Assembly (NCBI GenBank): GCA_902797525.1
Contig: CADBSZ010000112.1
Location: 1-11,853, forward strand
From: an uncultured Ruminococcus sp.
GTDB taxonomy: Bacteria > Bacillota > Clostridia > Oscillospirales > Acutalibacteraceae
Direction of reading: 5' to 3'
Length of the DNA stretch: 11,853 nt
This document shows, in pieces, positions 1-6,594 of this stretch. The notes under the pieces are model-generated. The model had not been told where the DNA came from. It made no database searches and worked only from the letters and a program-made list of their open reading frames with translations. The first letter of the stretch is position 1. The number at the start of each line of letters is the position of its first letter. The position numbers and the translations under genes were made by a program.

Positions 1-1259
1 AAACCGAGGATTATGTGCCGAAATCGGTTGTCGATTTGCCGAGCTTTGAGCGCGTGAGCGAGAGCAAGCGCGACTACGCCGTTGCTGCGCGCAAGGAGCT
101 TGATGAAGCCGACGCGGTGCGCGGCAAAACCTTGATTCAGCGGCATGGCAAAGAGCTTTTGGTGCAGAATCCGCCGATGCCGCCGCTCAACACCAAACAG
201 CTTGATTGGGTTTATTCGCTGCCCTATGAGCGTTGGTATCCTGCGTGTTATGAAAAGCTCGGCGGCGTGCCGGGCATTTCGGAGGTGCAGTTTTCCATCA
301 CGCATAACCGCGGCTGCTTCGGCGCATGCAACTTCTGTTCGCTTGCGTTTCATCAGGGCAGAGCCGTTACCGTGCGCAGCGAGGAAAGCGTGCTTGCCGA
401 AGCAAAAAGCTTTTTGCGTGACAAGCGCTTTAAGGGCTACATCAGCGACGTCGGCGGTCCCACGGCGAATTTTCGCCTTCCGTCATGCGAAAAGCAGAAA
501 AAGCTCGGACTTTGTAAGGGCAGAAAATGCCTGGCGCCCACGCCGTGTCCGAACATGCAGGTCAGCCACGAGGAATACCTCGGCTTGCTGAGAAAACTTC
601 GCAGGCTCGACGGAATCAAAAAGGTATTTATCCGCAGCGGCATCCGATTTGACTATTTGATGGAAGACGAAAGCGACGAGTTCTTTGAGGAGCTGGTTCG
701 CCACCATATCAGCGGTCAGTTGCGCGTTGCGCCCGAGCATTGCTCGGCGGCGGTGCTTGACAAAATGGGTAAGCCGCATATCGAAGCATACAAAAAATTC
801 TGCGATAAATTTTATGCGCTCACGCAAAATGAAAACAAGGATCAGTACGTTGTGCCGTATCTTATGAGCTCACACCCCGGCTCAACGCTCAAAGACGCAG
901 TGGAGCTGGCGCTGTTCTGCAAGCGGCAGAATATCCACCCCAAACAGGTGCAGGATTTTTATCCAACCCCGGGCACGATTTCTACGGCGATGTTTTATAC
1001 GGAGCTCGATCCGTATACGCTCGAAAAGGTCTATGTTCCCAAAACAGAAAACGAAAAAGCCCTGCAGCGCGCCTTGCTGCAATATTTCATTCCCGAAAAC
1101 AAGCCAAAGGTGATTAAGGCGCTCGTCGCCGCCGGCAGGCGCGACCTCATCGGCAACGGCAAAAACTGTCTGGTCACGCCTCTGCCCGGTCAGTCGGCCT
1201 CAAAACCGAAGAACAAAGGGAAGAATAAGTATTCACGCTATTCGCGCAAAAAGAAGTAA
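1..1259 (+). CDS. YgiQ family radical SAM protein (C-terminal part, 5' end outside window)
   Basis: The reading frame is open from the first bases (in-frame codons begin at base 3). The GTG at base 15 is therefore not the true start, and the N-terminal region lies upstream of the window. Counting from that GTG codon, a radical SAM cluster motif C-x3-C-x2-C is at residues 101-108, in the context NRGCFGACNFC, which would hold a 4Fe-4S cluster for S-adenosylmethionine cleavage. About 60 residues later comes the family's DVGGPTANF stretch and a second cysteine-rich segment (SCEKQKKLGLCKGRKCLAPTPC, abbreviated here by its spacing), then the APEHCS block. The C-terminus is a lysine-rich tail (KNKGKNKYSRYSRKKK). 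Family membership follows from these combined blocks; the biochemical role of YgiQ proteins is, to my knowledge, unknown. No U-rich terminator follows. The next gene has its own promoter, so operon links lie upstream. Confidence 0.9.
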   Translation, partial: TEDYVPKSVVDLPSFERVSESKRDYAVAARKELDEADAVRGKTLIQRHGKELLVQNPPMPPLNTKQLDWVYSLPYERWYPACYEKLGGVPGISEVQFSITHNRGCFGACNFCSLAFHQGRAVTVRSEESVLAEAKSFLRDKRFKGYISDVGGPTANFRLPSCEKQKKLGLCKGRKCLAPTPCPNMQVSHEEYLGLLRKLRRLDGIKKVFIRSGIRFDYLMEDESDEFFEELVRHHISGQLRVAPEHCSAAVLDKMGKPHIEAYKKFCDKFYALTQNENKDQYVVPYLMSSHPGSTLKDAVELALFCKRQNIHPKQVQDFYPTPGTISTAMFYTELDPYTLEKVYVPKTENEKALQRALLQYFIPENKPKVIKALVAAGRRDLIGNGKNCLVTPLPGQSASKPKNKGKNKYSRYSRKKK

Positions 1260-1298
1260 TTTGGCTTGCCGCGTGCGGCGTGCCGCTGCAAAAAATAC

Positions 1299-1327
1299 TT
1301 GACCTTATTACAAAAAAAGATTATACT
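1299..1327 (+). promoter_or_regulatory. SigA-type promoter of tyrS
   Basis: A -35 box TTGACC (1299-1304) is separated by 17 bp from a -10 box TATACT (1322-1327). Transcription would start near 1334, giving a leader of about 45 nt before the ATG at 1380. The -10 box is also the left arm of a 6-bp inverted repeat (TATACT 1322-1327, AGTATA 1334-1339) around the start point. The leader is too short to hold a tyrosine T-box riboswitch. Confidence 0.75.
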
Positions 1328-1379
1328 ATACACAGTATATTGTCAATATATACAACTAAGCATTGAAAGGATTAGATAG

Positions 1380-2606
1380 ATGGGAGTTTATGAAGAACTT
1401 GTTGCGAGAGGATTAATCGCGCAGGTGACGGACGAAGAGGAAATCAGAGAGCTTGTCAACAGCGGAAAGGCGGTTTTCTACATCGGCTTTGATCCCACGG
1501 CGGACAGTCTGCATGTAGGTCACTTTATGGCGCTGTGCCTGATGAAGCGCTTGCAGATGGCGGGCAATAAGCCCATTGCTCTGCTCGGCGGCGGCACAGG
1601 CATGATCGGCGACCCCTCGGGCAGAACCGACATGCGTCAAATGCTGACCAAGGAAACCATCCAACACAACGTTAACTGCTTTAAGGAGCAGATGAGCAAG
1701 TTCATTGATTTTTCAGACGGAAAGGCATTAATGGTTGACAACGCCGAATGGCTGCTCGACCTCAATTATGTTGAGCTTCTCCGCGAGGTAGGCGCGTGCT
1801 TCAGCGTTAACAGAATGCTTAGCGCCGAGTGCTATAAGCAGAGAATGGAAAGAGGACTGAGCTTCCTCGAGTTCAACTATATGATTATGCAGTCCTATGA
1901 CTTCTATGCTCTCTATCAGCGATACGGCTGCAATATGCAGTTCGGCGGCGACGACCAGTGGAGCAACATGCTCGGCGGCACCGAGTTAATCCGCCGCAAG
2001 CTGGGCAAGGACGCTTACGCCATGACCATCAATTTGCTGCTCAATTCCGAGGGCAAAAAGATGGGCAAAACCCAGTCGGGAGCGGTTTGGCTTTCCGCCG
2101 AAAAAACTTCACCCTATGATTTCTATCAGTACTGGAGAAATATCGACGACGCGGATGTTGTAAAATGTTTGAAAATGCTGACCTTCCTGCCGCTTGATGA
2201 AATCGACGAGTTGGCAAAGCTTGAGGGCAGCGAAATCAACAAAGCAAAAGAGATTCTCGCTTATGAACTGACGCAGATGATTCACGGCAAGGACGAGGCG
2301 GACAAGGCGCAGGAGGCGGCGCGCGCGCTGTTTGGCAGCAAGCAGAACACCGACAACATGCCCTCCACCGCTTTGACAGACGGCGACTTTACTGACGGCA
2401 GCGTTGCGATTCTTGACTTGCTTTCAAAGTGCGGTCTGATTCCCTCCAAAAAAGAGGGCAGACGTTTAATTGAGCAGGGCGGCATTTCCGTAGACGACGA
2501 AAAAATCACCGACGTTTTCGCAGCCGTTTCCAAAACAGCGTTTGAAAAAGGTCACGTCATCATCAAAAAGGGCAAAAAGACCTTCCACAAAGCAACTTTA
2601 TCATAG
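1380..2606 (+). CDS. tyrS: Tyrosyl-tRNA synthetase
   Basis: Class I aminoacyl-tRNA synthetase that activates tyrosine with ATP and charges tRNA-Tyr in the cytoplasm. The protein has 408 residues, in the usual range for bacterial TyrRS. The HIGH-type signature is HVGH at residues 45-48, after the tyrosine-pocket stretch [11 protein letters not shown]. The GGDDQWSN block follows in the middle of the catalytic domain. The KMSKS-type loop is KMGKT at 227-231, the variant typical of the TyrS rather than the TyrZ branch. A C-terminal S4-like RNA-binding domain ([16 protein letters not shown], from about 355) ends the protein. The ATG is preceded by GAAAGG (1365-1370) at 9 nt. The gene is driven by its own SigA promoter. 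Its 58-bp gap to mscL has no clear terminator, so read-through into mscL is likely. Confidence 0.97.
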   Translation: MGVYEELVARGLIAQVTDEEEIRELVNSGKAVFYIGFDPTADSLHVGHFMALCLMKRLQMAGNKPIALLGGGTGMIGDPSGRTDMRQMLTKETIQHNVNCFKEQMSKFIDFSDGKALMVDNAEWLLDLNYVELLREVGACFSVNRMLSAECYKQRMERGLSFLEFNYMIMQSYDFYALYQRYGCNMQFGGDDQWSNMLGGTELIRRKLGKDAYAMTINLLLNSEGKKMGKTQSGAVWLSAEKTSPYDFYQYWRNIDDADVVKCLKMLTFLPLDEIDELAKLEGSEINKAKEILAYELTQMIHGKDEADKAQEAARALFGSKQNTDNMPSTALTDGDFTDGSVAILDLLSKCGLIPSKKEGRRLIEQGGISVDDEKITDVFAAVSKTAFEKGHVIIKKGKKTFHKATLS

Positions 2607-2664
2607 TCTTTAAGCAGTTTTGTCTGCTGAAATATTGCAAAATAAGGAAAGAAGGAACAATCAA

Positions 2665-3084
2665 ATGAAAATTGTAAAGGAATTCAAGGAATTCATTATG
2701 CGCGGCAACGTCATGGATTTGGCAGTCGGCGTTATCATCGGCGGCGCATTTGGCGCTATCGTCACTTCCTTGACCGAAGACATCATCTCGCCTGTACTCG
2801 GCATTTTCGGCGGTCTGGATTTCAGCGATTTAGTTGCCAATGTTAACGGTGCCGAAATCCGCTACGGCGCGTTCATCACCGCAATCATCAACTTCCTGAT
2901 TATGGCGCTGATTATCTTCCTGATGGTCAAGGGTATCAACAAGGTTATGTCTCTCGGCAAGAAAAAGGAGGAGGAAGAGGCTCCCACCACCAAGGAGTGC
3001 CCCTGCTGCTTCACCGAAATCGACATTCGTGCTATCCGTTGCCCCCACTGCACCAGCGAAATTCCCGAAACCCCTGCGGAGTAA
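2665..3084 (+). CDS. mscL: Large-conductance mechanosensitive channel MscL with cysteine-rich C-terminal tail
   Basis: Homo-oligomeric membrane channel that opens under membrane tension and releases solutes during hypo-osmotic shock. The ATG at 2665 is chosen because GAAGGA (2651-2656) lies 8 nt upstream and the family N-terminus ([23 protein letters not shown]) begins there; the frame is open further upstream but without support. TM1 is about residues 16-40 and TM2 about 69-90, with the expected periplasmic loop between. The 139-residue length is typical. After an acidic/lysine linker (KKKEEEEAP) the tail carries C112-P-C-C115 and C126-P-H-C129, a CxxC-x10-CxxC zinc-ribbon-like knuckle that the best-known MscL proteins (E. 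coli, Mycobacterium) lack. Zinc binding is inferred. A strong terminator follows, so this is the last gene of a likely tyrS-mscL unit. Confidence 0.95.
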   Translation: MKIVKEFKEFIMRGNVMDLAVGVIIGGAFGAIVTSLTEDIISPVLGIFGGLDFSDLVANVNGAEIRYGAFITAIINFLIMALIIFLMVKGINKVMSLGKKKEEEEAPTTKECPCCFTEIDIRAIRCPHCTSEIPETPAE

Positions 3085-3105
3085 ATTCAGTTTAATCGAC
3101 TACAT

Positions 3106-3136
3106 AAAAGGTGTTCCGTTCGGAGCACCTTTTTTA
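3106..3136 (+). terminator. Rho-independent terminator after mscL
   Basis: Arms AGGTGTTCC and GGAGCACCT (3109-3117 and 3122-3130; one G-T wobble) close a small GTTC loop, and T6 begins at 3130-3131. A run of A residues precedes the stem, so it may extend as A-U pairs. It starts 21 bp after the mscL stop. Confidence 0.85.
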
Positions 3137-3141
3137 TATAT

Positions 3142-3176
3142 AAAAAATAGCGACCGCTTTTTTGCAAACGGTCGCT
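3142..3176 (-). terminator. Rho-independent terminator of the HTH regulator
   Basis: On the - strand, AGCGACCG (3169-3176) pairs with CGGTCGCT (3149-3156) across a 12-nt loop, followed by A and six T (3142-3147 read in reverse). The stem begins at the base directly after the stop codon of the - strand regulator gene. With the mscL terminator it forms a convergent terminator pair. Confidence 0.8.
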
Positions 3177-3377
3177 TTAATCTTTTTCATAGATAATAAT
3201 ATCTTCAACTCTGCAATTTAAAATCCTGCATAAATCATCAATTTTCATGGTGCTTATGCCTTTGTTTTTACGCAGGCGGTCAATCGTAGAACTGCTGATA
3301 TTGTGCTTATGAATAAGGGTATAGGTGCTTTCTCCACTTTTTTCCAAGGTTTCCCAAAACGGCGTATATTTAATCAT
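3177..3377 (-). CDS. Small Cro/CI-type helix-turn-helix regulator
   Basis: A 66-residue protein consisting of little more than one HTH domain, of the HTH_26/XRE type common in Firmicutes (MIKYTPFWETLEKSGES start). The HTH is around residues 18-58: TLIHKHNISSSTIDRLRKNKGIS carries the recognition helix, and MKIDDLCRILNCRVEDII is the conserved C-terminal helix pair. The ATG at 3377 is preferred. An in-frame TTG exists at 3389, but the likely transcription start (near 3387) lies inside or past it, and GGTGAT sits 5 nt before the ATG. It is divergent from the lipoprotein gene with overlapping -35 boxes, so control of itself and of that gene is plausible. It has its own terminator. Its target is inferred from position only. 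Confidence 0.85.
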   Translation of the reverse strand: MIKYTPFWETLEKSGESTYTLIHKHNISSSTIDRLRKNKGISTMKIDDLCRILNCRVEDIIIYEKD

Positions 3378-3393
3378 TTCATCACCCAATTTT

Positions 3394-3421
3394 AGTTTAC
3401 CCTGTTTTTAACACTTGACAA
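3394..3421 (-). promoter_or_regulatory. Putative promoter of the HTH regulator
   Basis: On the - strand, TTGTCA (complement of 3416-3421) is followed after 16 bp by TAAACT (complement of 3394-3399). Transcription would start near 3387, leaving only about 10 nt before the ATG at 3377. The -35 box overlaps that of the opposing lipoprotein promoter, so the two promoters would compete for polymerase. Confidence 0.55.
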
Positions 3422-3443
3422 TGGTCGAAATTAAGACTATAAT
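3415..3443 (+). promoter_or_regulatory. Full-consensus SigA promoter of the lipoprotein gene
   Basis: TTGACA (3415-3420), 17-bp spacer, TATAAT (3438-3443): both boxes match the SigA consensus at every base. The start site would be near 3450, just before the Shine-Dalgarno site AAAGGAGG (3456-3463). A promoter this strong next to a divergent small HTH gene suggests repression when not needed. Confidence 0.85.
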
Positions 3444-3469
3444 AGTGCCGATAGAAAAGGAGGAAAAAT

Positions 3470-4153
3470 ATGAAAAAATTAACATCTATCATCTTAGCGG
3501 CGTTACTTTCCGCCACTGCGCTTTGTGCTTGTTCACAAGGCACCCAATCCGTACCTGACATTACCGAAACGCAAGAGGAAACAGAAGCAGAGCTGACAAC
3601 TGTTGAGGAAACAACAGAAGCAGAACCCACTACCGAGACAGTAACTGAAGCGGCGCCTCTCACGGAGGAGGAATTGGCGCCAGCTGATATTTTAACCTAC
3701 ACAGTTGAAGTCAACGGTAAAACCCTCAGCATTCCGTTTGATTATGATGAATTGGTTGAGTTGGGATTCTCACTGAAAGAGGACGACGAGCTTAAGGCAC
3801 AGTCCTACACCATCGGTGTATATCCCGAGAATGCCGACGGAAAGTTTATTAATGTTCAGTTTTTAAATTCTACCGATGAACCCAAAAAATACTCGCAATG
3901 TCAAATCGGCATGATTGAGTTTCGGGTTGAGCATGGCTTGAATGTTGTCCTGCCGGGCGGCTTACCCTTTGACGGACGCGCTTCCGCCGATGATATCATC
4001 AAAAAGTATGGCGAACCGAAAAACACCATCGAAGGAAAGGGCTATAAAATTCTTGAATACGGCGTAGGTTTTTCCAAGGTTGAATTTAATATTCATGATG
4101 ACGCTAATCTCAAATACACCGATACCGTTAAAATTCAAAACTTAAACAACTGA
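3470..4153 (+). CDS. Secreted lipoprotein with Thr/Glu-rich linker, function unknown
   Basis: A 227-residue protein. Residues 1-21 are a lipoprotein signal peptide (MKKLTSIILAALLSATALCAC): positive start, hydrophobic core, lipobox L-C-A-C with C21 as the lipidated cysteine. It should be anchored to the outer face of the membrane. Residues about 27-65 are a low-complexity linker rich in Thr and Glu (TEAE, TTVEETTE and similar units). The rest is a globular domain. Its last third (GRASADDIIKKYGEPKNTIEGKGYKILEYG) resembles the 'dxxxxlGxP...y' pattern of small BamE/SmpA-like lipoprotein domains, though that is only a loose resemblance. AAAGGAGG lies 6 nt before the ATG. It is driven by a full-consensus promoter and divergent from an HTH gene. 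I cannot name its role. Confidence 0.85.
   Translation: MKKLTSIILAALLSATALCACSQGTQSVPDITETQEETEAELTTVEETTEAEPTTETVTEAAPLTEEELAPADILTYTVEVNGKTLSIPFDYDELVELGFSLKEDDELKAQSYTIGVYPENADGKFINVQFLNSTDEPKKYSQCQIGMIEFRVEHGLNVVLPGGLPFDGRASADDIIKKYGEPKNTIEGKGYKILEYGVGFSKVEFNIHDDANLKYTDTVKIQNLNN
3575..3624 (+). repeat. Short imperfect direct repeat encoding Thr/Glu linker
   Basis: GAGGAAACAGAAGCAGA (3575-3591) recurs at 3605-3624 with three extra bases inserted in frame (ACA/AAC phase). It encodes the EETEAE and EETTEAE units of the lipoprotein linker. This looks like local duplication in a low-complexity coding segment. Confidence 0.6.
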
Positions 4154-4164
4154 TGATTCCAATC

Positions 4165-4199
4165 AAAAAAAGCGCCCGGTCAAACGGACGCTTTTATTT
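4165..4199. terminator. Bidirectional terminator between convergent lipoprotein and PAP2 genes
   Basis: AAAAGCGCCCG and CGGACGCTTTT (4168-4178 and 4184-4194) pair with one C-A mismatch around a short loop. The + strand continues TTTTATTTG; the - strand ends with a T7 run (complement of 4165-4171). It sits between two convergent stop codons and can serve both. Confidence 0.75.
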
Positions 4200-4207
4200 G
4201 TGCTTTA

Positions 4208-4702
4208 CTAAACAATAAAGAAGAACACCCAGCCTGCCAGAACACTAATCGCCGTGCCTGCCACAACGTCATGCACATAATGCGCGCCTGCCATAATTCG
4301 CGACGCCTCAATCAGCAGCGCTATGACCATGGCGGCAATTCCCAGCGGCACATTGACATACAAAAACGCCATTGCAATAATAAACGCGCTCGCTGTGTGC
4401 CGGCTCGGAAAGCTTTTGCCTTTGGTATCCTTGCGGAACACCGAGGGCATGCCATAGCGTTCATACGGCCGCGGTTCGTTCACAACCACACGCAGCAGCG
4501 ACACGCCGATAAAAACACCCAGCGGCACCAAAATCAACCGAAGCAGTGCGTCACGCCTCTCAACAAACGCGTAAACGAGCAGAGCGGGATAGGCGACAAA
4601 CATGACAATCGGTAATAATTTATAAACAAAATGAAGTGTATACCGCGCGGTTTGGTTTTTGGAAAAAAACCGCACATAGGATTCAAAAATCTTCCGGTTC
4701 AT
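4208..4702 (-). CDS. PAP2-family membrane phosphatase
   Basis: A 164-residue integral membrane protein of the type 2 phosphatidic acid phosphatase/acid phosphatase superfamily. All three catalytic motifs are present: R71-x6-R78-P79 (arginine replacing the usual first lysine), P99-S-R-H102, and S134-R135-x5-H141-x3-D145. The last contains the histidine expected to form the phospho-enzyme. Hydrophobic segments at about 28-46, 57-74, 103-133 and 146-164 fit a small multi-span enzyme with its active site at the membrane surface. Substrates in the family are lipid phosphates or undecaprenyl pyrophosphate; the exact one cannot be read from sequence. The start has GAGGA about 5 nt upstream. It lies 42 bp after asnB with no terminator between them, so it is probably the last gene of a ylbJ-asnB-PAP2 operon. 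Confidence 0.9.
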   Translation of the reverse strand: MNRKIFESYVRFFSKNQTARYTLHFVYKLLPIVMFVAYPALLVYAFVERRDALLRLILVPLGVFIGVSLLRVVVNEPRPYERYGMPSVFRKDTKGKSFPSRHTASAFIIAMAFLYVNVPLGIAAMVIALLIEASRIMAGAHYVHDVVAGTAISVLAGWVFFFIV

Positions 4703-4744
4703 GGGTTCCTCTGTTCTTCAAAGATTTACTCTATTTTATCATAT

Positions 4745-6580
4745 TTATCCCTCTATTTCAACCTTGTATTTTTCAAACCAATAGTCCAGCTCAATAATAT
4801 ACGCCAAAATCTGCGGCGCCTTCATCAGCTGACCGTACCACGGCTCTGTGATAGCGTCGGGATTTTCAATGATACGCTCAACGGCTTGCTTGTTCAGCAG
4901 TTCGGTGAGTGTATTTTTCTTATTAAGAATTATTCTTACGCGCCGCGCGCACTCCTCAAAATATACGGGGTTATGTGTTTTAGGGTAAGGGCTCTTTTTC
5001 CGCCATGCAATTTCTTCGGGCAAAATATCCTCAAACGCCTTGCGCACAATGCCTTTTTCTCTGCCGCCCCATGCCTTCAGCTCCCAAGGCATATTGTAAG
5101 CGTATTCCACCAGGCGGTAGTCGCAAAACGGCACGCGCACCTCCAGACCGTTATACATTGAGCATCTGTCTTTGCGCTCGAGCAAGCACTGCATAAACCA
5201 ATAAAAATTGAGAAAAAACATCTCGCGCATACGTGCGTTTTCCTTGCTGTCGGACGGCAGCTTCGGCGCCTGCTGAATCGTATCCAAATAGCGCTGACGC
5301 ACGTATTCTTCGCCGTTTTTCAATATGCCGTCCTTTAAAATAAAGCGGCGAATCTCTTGACTGCGCGACCACGGAAAGCAGTCCTCAAACAAAATGTCGC
5401 GGTTGAAATACCACGGATAGCCGCCGAACAGCTCGTCGGCACATTCGCCCGACAGTGCCACGGTGTAGTCCTTTTTTATTTCGCGGCAGAACAGCAGCAG
5501 CGACGAGTCCACGTCTACGTATCCCGGCAAATCACGCGCATCTACGCTGTCATACAGCGCGTCAACCAACAGCAAATTGTCAAGCACCACTTCGCTGTGC
5601 CTTGTGCCGGCGTTTTTAGACATTAGTTTAATATATTCATAATCGCGGTTTGGCTGAAACTTACTGGTTTGAAAATACTTTGCGTTGTCGCGGTATTCCA
5701 CCGAGTAGGTGTTCGGCTTGCCTAGCTTGTGCTCGCGATTATATAATGACGCCACCTTGACAATAACACTGCTGTCCAATCCGCCCGACAACAGCATGCA
5801 CAGCGGCATATCGCTGACAAGCTGACGTTCCACTGCGTCGGTCAGCAGCCACCGCGTCTTTTCAATGGTGTCCTTTTCGCTGTCGGTGTGCTCGCGTGCC
5901 TCAATGGAAAAATAGGTTTTGCGTGTAAACCGGCCGTTTTTATACACAGCGCATTCACCCGGATTCAGCTCAAACACACCTTTAAACACGCCAAAGCCCG
6001 GCGTGCGCGCAGGCCCCAAAAAAAAGATTTCATTTAATCCCTGTTCGTCAATCCTCGGCTTTACGATGCCGCTTGCAAGGAGCGCTTTTATCTCGGAGCC
6101 GAACAGCAGGCCGCCGTTGTATTCATAATAAAACAGCGGCTTTACACCGATTTTGTCACGGCATAAAAACAGACTGCGTTCCTTGGTGTTGAATACCGCG
6201 AAAGCAAAAATGCCGTTGAGCTTTTCGCCGCAATTCGTGCCGTATTTGATGTAAGTTTTCAACACGACCTCGGTGTCGCTGTGTCCGCGAAAGTGAAAGC
6301 CGTCCGCGCGCAGCTCCTCGCGCAGCGCCGCGCTGTTATACAGCTCGCCGTTATAAACAATGACGTAGGTTGCGTCGCCGTGCCGCGCCGCCATTGGCTG
6401 TTTGCCGTTTTCACGGTCAATAACCACCAGCCGGCGGTGAATCAGCGCCGTGTCGCCGTTGATGTAAATGCCGTTTTCATCAGGGCCGCGCCGCGTCAGT
6501 GTTTCCGACATCGCCTTCAGCGTTTCGTTACGCTCCACCATTTGGCTGTTTGTTTCCATCCATCCTGCGATTCCGCACAT
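4745..6580 (-). CDS. asnB: Asparagine synthetase (glutamine-hydrolysing)
   Basis: Converts aspartate, glutamine and ATP to asparagine, glutamate and AMP. The start at 6580 places Cys2, the class II glutaminase nucleophile, directly after the initiator (MCGIAGW), with GGAGG (6588-6592) 7 nt upstream; the frame is open further but the family begins here. The glutaminase domain (about 2-200) has HRRLVVID at 48-55, NGE at 78-80 and GHSDTEV at 99-105. The synthetase domain has the pyrophosphate loop SGGLDSS at 265-271, and SGECADELFGGY at 377-388, where a Cys replaces the commonest Gly. The 611-residue length is near what I recall for B. subtilis AsnO (about 614), a sporulation-linked paralogue. 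Only 14 bp separate it from ylbJ, and its Shine-Dalgarno site fills that gap, so translation and transcription are probably coupled to ylbJ. Confidence 0.95.
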   Translation of the reverse strand: MCGIAGWMETNSQMVERNETLKAMSETLTRRGPDENGIYINGDTALIHRRLVVIDRENGKQPMAARHGDATYVIVYNGELYNSAALREELRADGFHFRGHSDTEVVLKTYIKYGTNCGEKLNGIFAFAVFNTKERSLFLCRDKIGVKPLFYYEYNGGLLFGSEIKALLASGIVKPRIDEQGLNEIFFLGPARTPGFGVFKGVFELNPGECAVYKNGRFTRKTYFSIEAREHTDSEKDTIEKTRWLLTDAVERQLVSDMPLCMLLSGGLDSSVIVKVASLYNREHKLGKPNTYSVEYRDNAKYFQTSKFQPNRDYEYIKLMSKNAGTRHSEVVLDNLLLVDALYDSVDARDLPGYVDVDSSLLLFCREIKKDYTVALSGECADELFGGYPWYFNRDILFEDCFPWSRSQEIRRFILKDGILKNGEEYVRQRYLDTIQQAPKLPSDSKENARMREMFFLNFYWFMQCLLERKDRCSMYNGLEVRVPFCDYRLVEYAYNMPWELKAWGGREKGIVRKAFEDILPEEIAWRKKSPYPKTHNPVYFEECARRVRIILNKKNTLTELLNKQAVERIIENPDAITEPWYGQLMKAPQILAYIIELDYWFEKYKVEIEG

Positions 6581-6594
6581 AAAAAAACCTCCGT

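Noticed and set aside
376..388. CRISPR array, tRNA or mobile element anywhere in the window
   Set aside because: I found no regularly spaced repeats, cloverleaf-like segments, transposase motifs or terminal inverted repeats; this coordinate is only a placeholder within ordinary coding DNA.
1268..1286. GCCGC / GCGGC / GCCGC series after ygiQ, possible terminator
   Set aside because: The elements can pair only as very tight, mutually exclusive hairpins, and are followed by A residues rather than T on the + strand, so it is not an intrinsic terminator.
2613..2628. AGCAG/CTGCT hairpin between tyrS and mscL
   Set aside because: The stem is only five bases and has no U tract; too weak to call a terminator, although it may slightly affect read-through.
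4631..5161. 176-codon + strand frame across the PAP2/asnB junction
   Set aside because: It is antisense to two confident genes, with low-complexity content and no translation signals.
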